Origin: RCIO01 sp035555795
GTDB lineage: Bacteria; Pseudomonadota; Alphaproteobacteria; Rhizobiales; Rhizobiaceae
DNA length: 64,000 bases
NCBI GenBank assembly: GCA_035555795.1
Contig: DATMGE010000082.1
Coordinates: 48,319-112,318 of the forward strand
Direction: 5' to 3'
The position numbers were made by a program, and so were the translations under genes. The notes under the pieces were generated by a model that saw nothing but the letters and a program-made list of their open reading frames with translations, had not been told where the DNA came from and did not search any database. Positions 37,083 through 45,267 of the stretch are shown here, in pieces. The first letter of the stretch is position 1; each line of letters opens with the position of its first letter.

Positions 37083-37757
37083 TCAGCGGATGCGCTTGGG
37101 GCGCGGATCCGACAATTCGCCGGCGAGACGACGGTCGAGATAGTCTGCGCATTCAGCCAGCAGCGTGTCGGCGTCGTTGGAGAAGAAATGGTTCGCGCCC
37201 GGCATCGTCTTCTGCGTGATGGTGATGCCCTTCTGCGACTGCAGCTTGTCGACCAGTCCCTGCACATCCTTCGGCGGCGCGACCTTGTCGGCATCGCCAT
37301 GGATGATCAGGCCGGACGACGGGCAGGGCGCCAGGAAGGAGAAATCGTAGATGTTGGGCTGCGGGGCGATCGAGATGAAGCCCTCGATCTCCGGGCGGCG
37401 CATCAGCAACTGCATGCCTATCCAGGCGCCGAAGGAATAGCCGGCCACCCAGCAGTTCTTGGAATCGGGATGCAGCGACTGCACCCAGTCGAGCGCGGCG
37501 GCCGCGTCCGACAGTTCGCCCGTGCCATGGTCGAACTCGCCCTGGCTGCGGCCGATGCCGCGGAAGTTGAAGCGCAACGTAGTGAAATCGCGCTTCTGGA
37601 ACATGTAGAAGAGGTCATAGACGATCTTGTTGTTCATCGTCCCGCCGAATTGCGGGTGGGGGTGAAGCACGATCGCGATCGGCGCGTTCTTTTCCTTCGA
37701 AGGCTGATAGCGCCCTTCGAGACGACCAGACGGACCGGTGAAGATGACCTCAGGCAT
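37083..37757 (-). CDS. Alpha/beta hydrolase (COG2945-like)
   Basis: A 224-residue soluble alpha/beta hydrolase with the nucleophile elbow Gly-Tyr-Ser-Phe-Gly near residue 105, an oxyanion-side His-Pro-His-Pro-Gln-Phe-Gly-Gly-Thr segment and a late catalytic His in Gly-Ala-Asn-His-Phe-Phe. Small hydrolases of this type act on esters or acyl thioesters; the substrate is unknown. It is divergent from the suf operon with 218 nt between starts, and from memory this pairing is common in rhizobia. Confidence 0.88.
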   Translation of the reverse strand: MPEVIFTGPSGRLEGRYQPSKEKNAPIAIVLHPHPQFGGTMNNKIVYDLFYMFQKRDFTTLRFNFRGIGRSQGEFDHGTGELSDAAAALDWVQSLHPDSKNCWVAGYSFGAWIGMQLLMRRPEIEGFISIAPQPNIYDFSFLAPCPSSGLIIHGDADKVAPPKDVQGLVDKLQSQKGITITQKTMPGANHFFSNDADTLLAECADYLDRRLAGELSDPRPKRIR

Positions 37758-37810
37758 GATAACTCCGTCGCGAGAGAGGCGCTCGCTTCAACATACAGGC
37801 CAGACTAAAC

Positions 37811-37839
37811 TTGACGTCGGCCAGCATGTTTTCTAAAAC
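37811..37839 (+). promoter_or_regulatory. Probable suf operon promoter
   Basis: TTGACG (37811-37816), 17-base spacer, TAAAAC (37834-37839; 4 of 6 to TATAAT). The predicted start near 37846 falls inside the adjacent Irr-like box. Confidence 0.55.
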
Positions 37840-37841
37840 AA

Positions 37842-37858
37842 TTTAGAATGATTCAAAA
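37842..37858 (+). promoter_or_regulatory. Irr/ICE-box-like operator of suf operon
   Basis: TTTAGAATGATTCAAAA is a 7-3-7 inverted repeat with one mismatch to the rhizobial Iron Control Element form TTTAGAA-N3-TTCTAAA, as I recall it. The position over the transcription start suggests repression by Irr when iron/heme is low or altered; rhizobial suf operons are reported members of iron regulons (Irr, RirA or IscR). Confidence 0.65.
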
Positions 37859-37908
37859 GTAGCCGACGGGCCTCGTTGCCGGCAAGGCCGGTAGATAGGA
37901 CGTCCCGA

Positions 37909-37923
37909 CCTTGAATTTCAAGG
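37909..37923 (+). promoter_or_regulatory. Palindrome in suf leader
   Basis: CCTTGAATTTCAAGG, a perfect 7-1-7 inverted repeat, 53 nt upstream of the first start codon and inside the predicted leader. It shares CCTTGAA with the loops before sufB and sufA. Could be an operator or an RNA hairpin; no regulator recognised. Confidence 0.35.
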
Positions 37924-37975
37924 AAATAACGCCGTCGGCGGCATCTTCGCCGCAAGTGAGGTTCGCAGTTCAACG

Positions 37976-39139
37976 ATGACAGCCCCGCGCGTCTATCTCG
38001 ACTACAATGCAAGCGCGCCGCTTTTGCCGCAGGCGCGCGAGGCAATGTTGTCGGCGCTCGCGCCGGGGGCGAATGCGTCATCCGTGCATGCGGACGGGCG
38101 GCGCGCGCGCCAGTTGGTCGAGCACGCGCGCCGGACAGTGGCGGCGCTCTGCGGTGCGCGTGCCGAACATGTCACCTTCACCTCCGGTGCGACCGAGGCG
38201 GCCAATTGGCTGCTGTCGCCCGAATGGCGGATGGGACGGGCGCCGCTTCACGCGTCGCGGCTCTATGTGGGTGCAACGGAGCATCCCTGCATCCTGTCCG
38301 GCGGGCGCTTCGCGTCCGATGGTATCAGCATTCTTCCCGTTCATGCGGATGGCCGGTTGGACCTCGATGCGCTTCGCGCGGCGCTGGCCGGTCATGATGG
38401 GTCGGCGGGGCTTCCGCTCATTGCCGTCCAAATGGCGAACAATGAGACCGGCGTGATCCAGCCTGTGGCGGAGATCGCGGCAATCGTGAAGACTGCGGGC
38501 GGCGTGCTGGTTGTCGACGCGGTGCAGGCGGCGGGGCGCATCAAGATCGATATTTCAGGTGCTTGCGGCGACTTCCTCATTCTTTCCTCGCACAAGATCG
38601 GTGGCCCGCAGGGTGCGGGCGCTATCGTGGGTGTGGCGGACCTGATGATGCCGGCACCGCTTCTGCGTGGCGGTGGGCAGGAAAAGGGTTATCGCGCCGG
38701 GACGGAAAATGTCGCGGCGATAGCGGGTTTTGGCGCTGCGGCGGAGATTGCCGCGACCGGCATCGCGGCAGCGGATGGCCTGGCGTCCTTGCGCGACCGT
38801 GCCGAGATGGCCGTGGCGGCTACTTTTCCCGAGGCGGTCATCCATGGTGCGGGCGCGCCGCGGCTTGCCAATACGCTGTTTTTCAGCATACCGGGCGTCA
38901 AGGCCGAAACCTTGCAGATCGCGCTCGACCTTGCCGGTATTTCCACTTCGGCAGGCTCGGCCTGTTCGTCGGGTCGGGTCGGTCCGAGTCATGTTCTGGC
39001 GGCGATGGGCGTGGGCGAAAATGCAAGCGCGCTTCGCGTCTCGATGGGCCATGCCACGACCGTGGATGATGTGGATCGTTTCGCCGCCGCGCTGGCGGCT
39101 TTTGCCGATCGTCTGGCCGGCGGCAACAGAGCCGCCTGA
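37976..39139 (+). CDS. Cysteine desulfurase, NifS/IscS-type (first suf operon gene)
   Basis: A 387-residue PLP enzyme that takes sulfur from cysteine for Fe-S assembly. Lys207 (Ser-Ser-His-Lys-Ile-Gly-Gly-Pro) binds PLP, and Cys330 (Gly-Ser-Ala-Cys-Ser-Ser-Gly-Arg-Val) is the persulfide carrier on a group I type loop. It is distinct from sufS further down the same operon. It leads the operon behind the Irr-like box, with 127 nt to sufB. Such NifS-like paralogues open suf operons in many alphaproteobacteria. I avoid the symbol iscS because no IscU scaffold is present. Confidence 0.9.
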   Translation: MTAPRVYLDYNASAPLLPQAREAMLSALAPGANASSVHADGRRARQLVEHARRTVAALCGARAEHVTFTSGATEAANWLLSPEWRMGRAPLHASRLYVGATEHPCILSGGRFASDGISILPVHADGRLDLDALRAALAGHDGSAGLPLIAVQMANNETGVIQPVAEIAAIVKTAGGVLVVDAVQAAGRIKIDISGACGDFLILSSHKIGGPQGAGAIVGVADLMMPAPLLRGGGQEKGYRAGTENVAAIAGFGAAAEIAATGIAAADGLASLRDRAEMAVAATFPEAVIHGAGAPRLANTLFFSIPGVKAETLQIALDLAGISTSAGSACSSGRVGPSHVLAAMGVGENASALRVSMGHATTVDDVDRFAAALAAFADRLAGGNRAA

Positions 39140-39230
39140 CGATTGGACCAAATACGCCATGACGGGTGCATTTTCCCGCGTGGCACACTACATGAGACGG
39201 GTCGCCGTGTTGGCGATGCAGTCGAAAACA

Positions 39231-39249
39231 GCCGGACCTTGAATCCGGC
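39231..39249 (+). promoter_or_regulatory. Leader hairpin before sufB (CCTTGAA loop)
   Basis: GCCGGA-CCTTGAA-TCCGGC: a 6-bp stem with a seven-base loop. The 3' end is exactly 17 nt before the sufB ATG and just upstream of its GGAG ribosome site. A matching hairpin precedes sufA. Confidence 0.5.
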
Positions 39250-39266
39250 ATGGATGGAGAGTGCCG

Positions 39267-40784
39267 ATGCCTGCTGTGCAGGAAACGATCGAGCAGGTCC
39301 GCAAGATCGATGTGGACCAGTACAAGTATGGTTTCGAGACGAAGATCGAGACCGACAAGGCCCCCAAGGGGCTCAACGAAGATATTATCCGCTTCATTTC
39401 GGCGAAGAAGGACGAGCCGGAATGGATGCTGGAATGGCGTCTCGGCGCCTATCGCCGCTGGCTGACGCTCGAAGAGCCGAACTGGGCGCGTGTGTCCTAT
39501 CCGAAGATCGATTTTCAGGACATCCACTACTATGCCGCCCCGAAGGGGCAGACCGGCCCGACCTCGCTGGACGAGGTCGATCCGGAATTGCTGCGCGTCT
39601 ATGAAAAGCTCGGTATTCCGCTCAAGGAGCAGGAGATCCTCGCCGGCGTGCAGAAGCCCGTCGCAGACGCGGAAGGTGAAGCGAGCGACAATATCTATGC
39701 ATCGGGCCGCGTGGCGGTGGATGCGGTGTTCGATTCCGTTTCAGTGGTGACGACCTTCAAGGAGGAACTCGCCAAGGCCGGCGTCATCTTCTGCTCGATC
39801 TCCGAGGCGATCCGCGAGCATCCGGAACTGGTGAAGAAATATCTCGGCTCGGTCGTGCCGACGACGGACAATTACTACGCCACGCTCAATTCGGCGGTCT
39901 TCACCGACGGCTCCTTCGTCTTCGTGCCGAAGGGCGTTCGCTGCCCGATGGAACTGTCGACCTATTTCCGCATCAACGAGAAGAATACCGGCCAGTTCGA
40001 GCGCACGCTGATCATCGCCGAGGAGGGGGCCTATGTCTCCTATCTCGAAGGCTGCACGGCGCCCCAGCGCGACGAGAACCAGCTCCATGCCGCCGTGGTG
40101 GAACTGATCGCGCTCGACGATGCCGAGATCAAATATTCGACGGTGCAGAACTGGTATCCGGGCGATGCGCAGGGCAAGGGCGGCATCTATAATTTCGTGA
40201 CCAAGCGCGGCGATTGCCGTGGCGATCGCTCGAAGATTTCCTGGACGCAGGTGGAGACCGGCTCGGCCATCACCTGGAAATACCCGTCCTGTATCCTGCG
40301 CGGTGATGATTCACAGGGCGAGTTCTATTCGATCGCCGTGTCAAACGGTCACCAGCAGATCGACAGCGGCACCAAGATGATCCATCTCGGCAAGAACACG
40401 TCGAGCCGGATCATCTCCAAGGGCATCTCGGCCGGCAATTCGAACAACACCTATCGCGGCCAGGTGTCGGTGCACCGCAAGGCGACCAATGCGCGCAATT
40501 TCACCAATTGCGACTCGCTGCTGATCGGCAATGACTGCGGCGCGCATACGGTGCCCTATATCGAGGCGAAGAACGCGTCGGCCCAGATCGAACATGAGGC
40601 GACGACCTCGAAGATCTCGGAAGACCAGAAGTTCTACGTGATGCAACGCGGCATTCCCGAGGAGGAAGCCATCGCGCTGATCGTCAACGGCTTCGTCAAG
40701 GACGTCATCCAGGAACTGCCGATGGAGTTCGCCGTCGAGGCGCAGAAGCTCATCGGTATTTCCCTTGAAGGCTCAGTCGGCTGA
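39267..40784 (+). CDS. sufB: Fe-S cluster assembly protein SufB
   Basis: A 505-residue subunit of the SufBCD scaffold where [4Fe-4S] clusters are built. The beta-helix core and the conserved region Asn-Cys-Asp-Ser-Leu-Leu-Ile-Gly-Asn-Asp-Cys-Gly-Ala-His-Thr in the C-terminal third are typical; the first Cys there matches the essential persulfide-accepting cysteine of E. coli SufB. The ATG at 39267 is used because GGAG sits seven bases upstream; a GTG at 39261 overlaps that site. Followed by sufC after 27 nt. Confidence 0.97.
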   Translation: MPAVQETIEQVRKIDVDQYKYGFETKIETDKAPKGLNEDIIRFISAKKDEPEWMLEWRLGAYRRWLTLEEPNWARVSYPKIDFQDIHYYAAPKGQTGPTSLDEVDPELLRVYEKLGIPLKEQEILAGVQKPVADAEGEASDNIYASGRVAVDAVFDSVSVVTTFKEELAKAGVIFCSISEAIREHPELVKKYLGSVVPTTDNYYATLNSAVFTDGSFVFVPKGVRCPMELSTYFRINEKNTGQFERTLIIAEEGAYVSYLEGCTAPQRDENQLHAAVVELIALDDAEIKYSTVQNWYPGDAQGKGGIYNFVTKRGDCRGDRSKISWTQVETGSAITWKYPSCILRGDDSQGEFYSIAVSNGHQQIDSGTKMIHLGKNTSSRIISKGISAGNSNNTYRGQVSVHRKATNARNFTNCDSLLIGNDCGAHTVPYIEAKNASAQIEHEATTSKISEDQKFYVMQRGIPEEEAIALIVNGFVKDVIQELPMEFAVEAQKLIGISLEGSVG

Positions 40785-40811
40785 CCGCCCAAACGCATAC
40801 GGACAAGAACA

Positions 40812-41567
40812 ATGCTTGAGATCAAGAACCTGCATGCCCGCATCGCCGAAGACGGCACCGAGATCATCCGTGGCCTGAACCTCACCGTGAAGGACGGCGA
40901 GGTCGCAGCCATCATGGGGCCGAACGGCTCGGGCAAATCGACGCTTTCCTATATCCTCGCCGGCCGCGAGGATTATGAGGTCACCGAGGGCGAGATCCTG
41001 TTCAACGGCCAGTCCATCCTGGAGATGGATCCGGCCGAGCGCGCCGCAGCCGGCATCTTCCTCGCTTTCCAGTATCCGATGGAGATACCGGGCGTGGCGA
41101 CGATGGAATTCCTCAAGGTTGCGCTCAATTCGCAGCGCAAGGCGCGTGGCGAGGAGCCGCTGAAGATTCCGGAGATGCTGAAGCGCGTGAAAGATGCCGC
41201 CGGCAGCCTGCACATGAGCATGGACATGCTGAAGCGGCCGCTCAATGTCGGCTTTTCCGGCGGCGAGAAGAAGCGCGCGGAAATCCTGCAGATGAAGCTG
41301 CTGGAGCCGACGCTCTGCGTGCTGGACGAGACCGATTCCGGCCTCGATATCGACGCGCTGAAGATCGTGGCGGACGGCGTGAACGCCTTGCGCTCGCCCG
41401 ACCGCTCGATGGTCGTCATCACCCACTACCAGCGCCTGCTAGACTATATCGTGCCCGACAGCGTGCACGTGCTCTATCAGGGCCGCGTGGTGAAATCGGG
41501 CGACAAGTCGCTCGCAGTGGAACTCGAGAACAATGGCTATGCCGGCGTGATCGGCGAGGCGGCGTGA
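40812..41567 (+). CDS. sufC: Fe-S cluster assembly ATPase SufC
   Basis: A 251-residue ABC-type ATPase, cytoplasmic, that drives conformational change in SufBCD. Walker A is Gly-Pro-Asn-Gly-Ser-Gly-Lys-Ser-Thr (residues 36-44), the signature is Phe-Ser-Gly-Gly-Glu-Lys-Lys-Arg, and Walker B is Cys-Val-Leu-Asp-Glu-Thr-Asp-Ser-Gly-Leu-Asp, all diagnostic for SufC. The stop is 10 nt before the sufD ATG. Confidence 0.98.
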   Translation: MLEIKNLHARIAEDGTEIIRGLNLTVKDGEVAAIMGPNGSGKSTLSYILAGREDYEVTEGEILFNGQSILEMDPAERAAAGIFLAFQYPMEIPGVATMEFLKVALNSQRKARGEEPLKIPEMLKRVKDAAGSLHMSMDMLKRPLNVGFSGGEKKRAEILQMKLLEPTLCVLDETDSGLDIDALKIVADGVNALRSPDRSMVVITHYQRLLDYIVPDSVHVLYQGRVVKSGDKSLAVELENNGYAGVIGEAA

Positions 41568-41577
41568 GGTGACGGCA

Positions 41578-42837
41578 ATGAACATGCACGCACAGCCTCA
41601 GATGACGCCCGCCGAAGCGGCGCTTGTCGAAGGCTTTCTGGCGCGGATGTCGGATCTTCCGGGCAATGCCGAAATGACGGTGCTGCGCGACGAGGCGATC
41701 GAGCAGGTCAAGGCCGGCCTGCCCACGCGCCGGGTCGAGGCGTGGCACTATACCGACCTTCGCCGCCTTCTGACGATCGTTCCGGACTTCGATCCGGCCG
41801 CCAGGGCGAAGCCGCTTGCCTCGGTGCTCGCCGGCTCCACCGTCCTGCCGGTGTTGAACGGCACGGCCGCGCCGGTGCCGGTAGTCGAAGGTTTCACGGC
41901 GACGACGCTGGCGCAGAATCTGCATGACGGCGCGGTGAAGGTTTCCCTCGCCGATGCAGACGATGCGGTGGGCACGATCAACACCGCGCTGGTGAGCGAC
42001 GGCTATGTCCTGTCGCTCGATGCAGGCGCTTCCATCGAAGCGCCGATCGAGTTGCAGAATGTCCATGCCGGCGGCCAGGCGCATGTGCGCTTCGACGTTT
42101 CGATCGGCGCCGGCGCGAAGGCGACCTTCATAGAGCGGCAGGCCGGAGATGGCAGCGCGCTGGTGTCGTCCATCTCGACGCTCGACATCGCCGAAGGCGC
42201 GGAGATCGTCTGGATCCTCGTTCAGGAACAGCCGCTCGATGCGAGCTATCTCGGCCGGATCGAGGTGAAGCTCGGCAAGGATGCGAAACTGTCGCTCTTC
42301 CTGCTCAATGCGGGCGGCCGTCTCGTACGGCAGGAAGTGAAGGTGGTTGCCGAAGGGCAGTCGAGCATCTTCACCCTGCGCGGCGTCAATCTGCTCGGCG
42401 GGCAGACGCATTGTGATGTCACCATGGTGCTCGACCATCTCGGCTATGGCGCGCAATCCACCGAGATCATCCGCAATGTGCTGACGGGCCGGGCGCACGG
42501 CGTTTTCCAGGGTCAGATCCGGGTGGCGCAGGAAGCGCAGAAGACCGACGCGAAGATGGCCTGCAATGCGCTGGTCCTCTCCGACGATGCGGAATTCTCC
42601 ACCAAGCCGGAGCTGGAGATCTTCGCCGACGACGTGGCCTGCGGCCATGGCGCGACGGTGACGGAGATCGACCACGACCATCTCTTCTACCTGATGGCTC
42701 GCGGCGTGCCGGAGCTCGAGGCGCGTTCGCTGCTGGTCAAGGCCTTCCTCGCCGAGGTGATCGAGGAGCTGGAAGACGAAGCACTGGTTGTGGCGCTGGA
42801 AGAAAAGCTGGACGCCTGGTTCTCCGCTCAGGAGTAG
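41578..42837 (+). CDS. sufD: Fe-S cluster assembly protein SufD
   Basis: A 419-residue partner of SufB in the scaffold, with a SufB/D beta-helix core and the conserved end segment Ala-Arg-Gly-Val-Pro-Glu-Leu-Glu-Ala-Arg-Ser-Leu-Leu-Val-Lys-Ala-Phe. Glu-Ile-Asp-His-Asp-His contains the conserved His implicated in iron entry at the SufB-SufD interface (as in E. coli). The start at 41578 has GAGGTGA upstream; a GTG at 41569 overlaps that site. Confidence 0.96.
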   Translation: MNMHAQPQMTPAEAALVEGFLARMSDLPGNAEMTVLRDEAIEQVKAGLPTRRVEAWHYTDLRRLLTIVPDFDPAARAKPLASVLAGSTVLPVLNGTAAPVPVVEGFTATTLAQNLHDGAVKVSLADADDAVGTINTALVSDGYVLSLDAGASIEAPIELQNVHAGGQAHVRFDVSIGAGAKATFIERQAGDGSALVSSISTLDIAEGAEIVWILVQEQPLDASYLGRIEVKLGKDAKLSLFLLNAGGRLVRQEVKVVAEGQSSIFTLRGVNLLGGQTHCDVTMVLDHLGYGAQSTEIIRNVLTGRAHGVFQGQIRVAQEAQKTDAKMACNALVLSDDAEFSTKPELEIFADDVACGHGATVTEIDHDHLFYLMARGVPELEARSLLVKAFLAEVIEELEDEALVVALEEKLDAWFSAQE

Positions 42838-42884
42838 GGTGCTCCGCACAAAGGAAGGAAGCGGCGCGACCGCGCCGGACACCG

Positions 42885-44126
42885 ATGGACCAGAAAGTCG
42901 AACACAAGCCCTATGACGTCGCGGCGATCCGCCGCGACTTCCCGATCTTGGCACGGGAGGTCTATGGCAAGCCGCTTGTCTATCTCGACAATGGCGCCTC
43001 GGCGCAGAAGCCGCAGGCGATGATCGACGCGGTCACGCATGCCTATGCCCAGGAATATGCCAATGTGCATCGCGGCCTGCATTTCCTCTCCAACGCGGCG
43101 ACGGATGCATATGAGGCGGCGCGCGAGAAGGTGCGTCGCTTCCTGAACGCGGCCAGCGTGGACGAGATCGTCTTCACCAAGTCCACCACGGAATCGATCA
43201 ACACCGTCGCCTATGGCTGGGGCATGCCCAATATCGGCGAGGGTGACGAGATCGTCATCTCGATCATGGAGCACCACTCCAACATCGTGCCGTGGCATTT
43301 CATCCGCGAGCGGCAGGGCGCGAAGCTTGTCTGGGTGCCGGTGGCCGAAGATGGCAGTTTCGACATCGCCGAGTTCGAGAAGCGGCTGACGCCACGCACG
43401 AAACTCGTCGCGATCACGCAGATGTCGAATGTGCTGGGAACGGTGACGCCGGTCCGCGAAATCGTCGAGATCGCTCATGCGCGTGGCATCAAGGTGCTGG
43501 TCGACGGCAGCCAGGCCGCGGTTCACATGCCGGTGGACGTGCAGGCGCTGGGCTGCGACTGGTATGTCCTTACCGGCCACAAGGTCTATGGGCCGTCGGG
43601 CATTGGCGTGCTCTATGGTCGCAAGGAAGCGCTTGAAGCCATGCGCCCCTTCCAGGGCGGCGGCGAGATGATCCTCGACGTCTCCGAAGATGCGATCAGC
43701 TATAACGAGCCGCCGCATCGCTTCGAGGCCGGCACGCCGCCCATCGTGCAGGCGATCGGGCTCGGCGCGGCGCTCGACTATATGGATTCGGTCGGCCGCG
43801 ACCGTATCGCGGCGCATGAGGCGGATCTGCTCTCCTATGCGCAGGAGCGGCTGTCGCGCATCAATTCGCTGCGCATCTTCGGCACGGCGCCCGGCAAGGG
43901 CGCGATCGTCTCCTTCGAGATGCAGGGCATTCATGCGCATGACGTCTCGATGGTGATCGACCGGGCCGGCGTGGCCGTGCGGGCTGGCACGCATTGCGCG
44001 CAGCCGCTGCTCAAGCGCTATGGCGTGACCTCGACATGCCGGGCCTCCTTCGCCATGTATAATACACGCGCCGAGGTGGATGCCCTGGCCGAAGCGCTGG
44101 AAAAGGCGCGCAGTTTCTTCGGATGA
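42885..44126 (+). CDS. sufS: Cysteine desulfurase SufS
   Basis: A 413-residue group II PLP enzyme. Lys233 (Thr-Gly-His-Lys-Val-Tyr-Gly-Pro) holds PLP, and Cys371 in Arg-Ala-Gly-Thr-His-Cys-Ala-Gln-Pro is the persulfide site on the short SufS-type loop. It normally passes sulfur to SufE or SufU; no sufE/sufU gene is in this window. The last bases overlap the sufT start (ATGA), so translation is coupled. The ribosome site AAGGAAGGAAG is relatively far upstream. Confidence 0.97.
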   Translation: MDQKVEHKPYDVAAIRRDFPILAREVYGKPLVYLDNGASAQKPQAMIDAVTHAYAQEYANVHRGLHFLSNAATDAYEAAREKVRRFLNAASVDEIVFTKSTTESINTVAYGWGMPNIGEGDEIVISIMEHHSNIVPWHFIRERQGAKLVWVPVAEDGSFDIAEFEKRLTPRTKLVAITQMSNVLGTVTPVREIVEIAHARGIKVLVDGSQAAVHMPVDVQALGCDWYVLTGHKVYGPSGIGVLYGRKEALEAMRPFQGGGEMILDVSEDAISYNEPPHRFEAGTPPIVQAIGLGAALDYMDSVGRDRIAAHEADLLSYAQERLSRINSLRIFGTAPGKGAIVSFEMQGIHAHDVSMVIDRAGVAVRAGTHCAQPLLKRYGVTSTCRASFAMYNTRAEVDALAEALEKARSFFG

Positions 44127-44521
44127 GCGAGATGAGTGACGATATCGCGGCCGAGCCGCAGGCCAATGAAGCGGCAATGCGCAATCCGGGTGAATCGGCT
44201 ATTCCCGCCGAGGAGCTGGCGCGGCTGACCGACGACATCATCGGTGCGCTGAAGACCGTCTACGATCCGGAAATCCCGGCGGACATCTACGAGCTCGGCC
44301 TCGTCTACCGCATCGACATCGAGGACGACCGTTCGGTGAAGATCGATATGACGCTGACGGCGCCCGGCTGTCCGGTGGCGGGCGAGATGCCCGGCTGGGT
44401 GCAGAATGCCGTCAGTGCCGTGGAGGGCGTGTCGGATGTCGATGTGCAGATGACATTTGATCCGCCATGGACGCCCGACCGCATGTCGGAAGAGGCGCGG
44501 TTCGCGGTCGGCTGGTACTGA
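44123..44521 (+). CDS. sufT: SUF system protein SufT (MIP18/DUF59 family)
   Basis: A 132-residue protein with a disordered N-terminus and a MIP18/DUF59 domain. Key parts are Val-Tyr-Asp-Pro-Glu-Ile-Pro-Ala-Asp-Ile-Tyr-Glu-Leu-Gly-Leu and Thr-Leu-Thr-Ala-Pro-Gly-Cys-Pro-Val-Ala-Gly-Glu with the conserved Cys. SufT-like proteins help Fe-S maturation in a poorly defined accessory role. It overlaps sufS by four bases. Confidence 0.93.
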   Translation: MSEMSDDIAAEPQANEAAMRNPGESAIPAEELARLTDDIIGALKTVYDPEIPADIYELGLVYRIDIEDDRSVKIDMTLTAPGCPVAGEMPGWVQNAVSAVEGVSDVDVQMTFDPPWTPDRMSEEARFAVGWY

Positions 44522-44543
44522 CCCGGTCGGCGCGGAGACGCGC

Positions 44544-45182
44544 ATGAAGCTCCCTGTCGATCCGGCGGACCATATTCGCAGGAACATGCCGCTCATTGCG
44601 CTTCCGTCCTGTCCCCATGTCCGGATTCACGCGGCAAATGCAGGAAGCGGGCTGAGCCGTCTGCTTGGCGACGACGCTGCCGCGCCATATTGGGCATTCG
44701 CATGGGCCGGGGGGCTGGCGCTGGCGCGATACGTCTCCGATCATCCCGAATGCGTGGCGGGCTTGCGCGTGCTGGACTTCGGCGCGGGCTCGGGGCTCGT
44801 CGGCATTGCGGCGGCGAAGGCCGGCGCATATGCGGTCACGGCGGCTGAGACGGACCCTATGGGGGCAGTGGCGATCACGCTGAATGCGGCGGCGAACGAG
44901 GTCAGGATCAATCGGGTCGCGCGCGACATGACGGGCGGGCCCGTGCCGGAGGTGGATGTCATCCTGGCCGGAGACGTATTCTACGACGCGGCGCTTGCCC
45001 GCACCGTGACCGGCTTTTTCGACAGATGTGCTGCGCAAGGTATCCGCATTCTGGTTGGCGATCCGGGACGGGTACATCTGCCGCTGGCCCGACTGACCGA
45101 ATGCGCGCGCTATCCGGTGGCCGATTTTGGGGAGAGTGCCGGCGCCGCGGGTTCGGTGGCCTGCGTTCATATGTTTGCGTGA
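44544..45182 (+). CDS. Class I SAM methyltransferase, ETF-beta lysine methyltransferase-like
   Basis: A 212-residue seven-beta-strand methyltransferase. The SAM motif is Val-Leu-Asp-Phe-Gly-Ala-Gly-Ser-Gly-Leu-Val-Gly (about residues 78-89). The post-II motif Ala-Gly-Asp-Val-Phe-Tyr-Asp matches the METTL20 / EtfBKMT subgroup, whose bacterial member in Agrobacterium methylates lysines of the ETF beta subunit. Named from that motif; a ribosomal L11-type methyltransferase relative is the main alternative. It sits 22 nt after sufT and before sufA, inside the Fe-S operon, with ribosome site GGAGA. Confidence 0.8.
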   Translation: MKLPVDPADHIRRNMPLIALPSCPHVRIHAANAGSGLSRLLGDDAAAPYWAFAWAGGLALARYVSDHPECVAGLRVLDFGAGSGLVGIAAAKAGAYAVTAAETDPMGAVAITLNAAANEVRINRVARDMTGGPVPEVDVILAGDVFYDAALARTVTGFFDRCAAQGIRILVGDPGRVHLPLARLTECARYPVADFGESAGAAGSVACVHMFA

Positions 45183-45233
45183 CTTGAAGCGGGTGGGAAA
45201 CTTCACCACTTTCAGGTAGAACTGGTTCGATCC

Positions 45234-45250
45234 CCGGGCCTTGAACCCGG
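45234..45250 (+). promoter_or_regulatory. Leader hairpin before sufA (CCTTGAA loop)
   Basis: CCGGG-CCTTGAA-CCCGG: the same seven-base loop as before sufB on a 5-bp stem whose loop-closing pair is G-C instead of A-T. The 3' end is again exactly 17 nt before the start codon and just upstream of GGAG. Confidence 0.5.
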
Positions 45251-45267
45251 CGGAAATGGAGCATGGC

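Noticed and set aside
37910..45245. CTTGAA in the suf leaders as heat-shock (RpoH) -35 elements
   Set aside because: No matching -10 at about 17-base spacing in any of the three, and the sufB and sufA copies are too close to their start codons.
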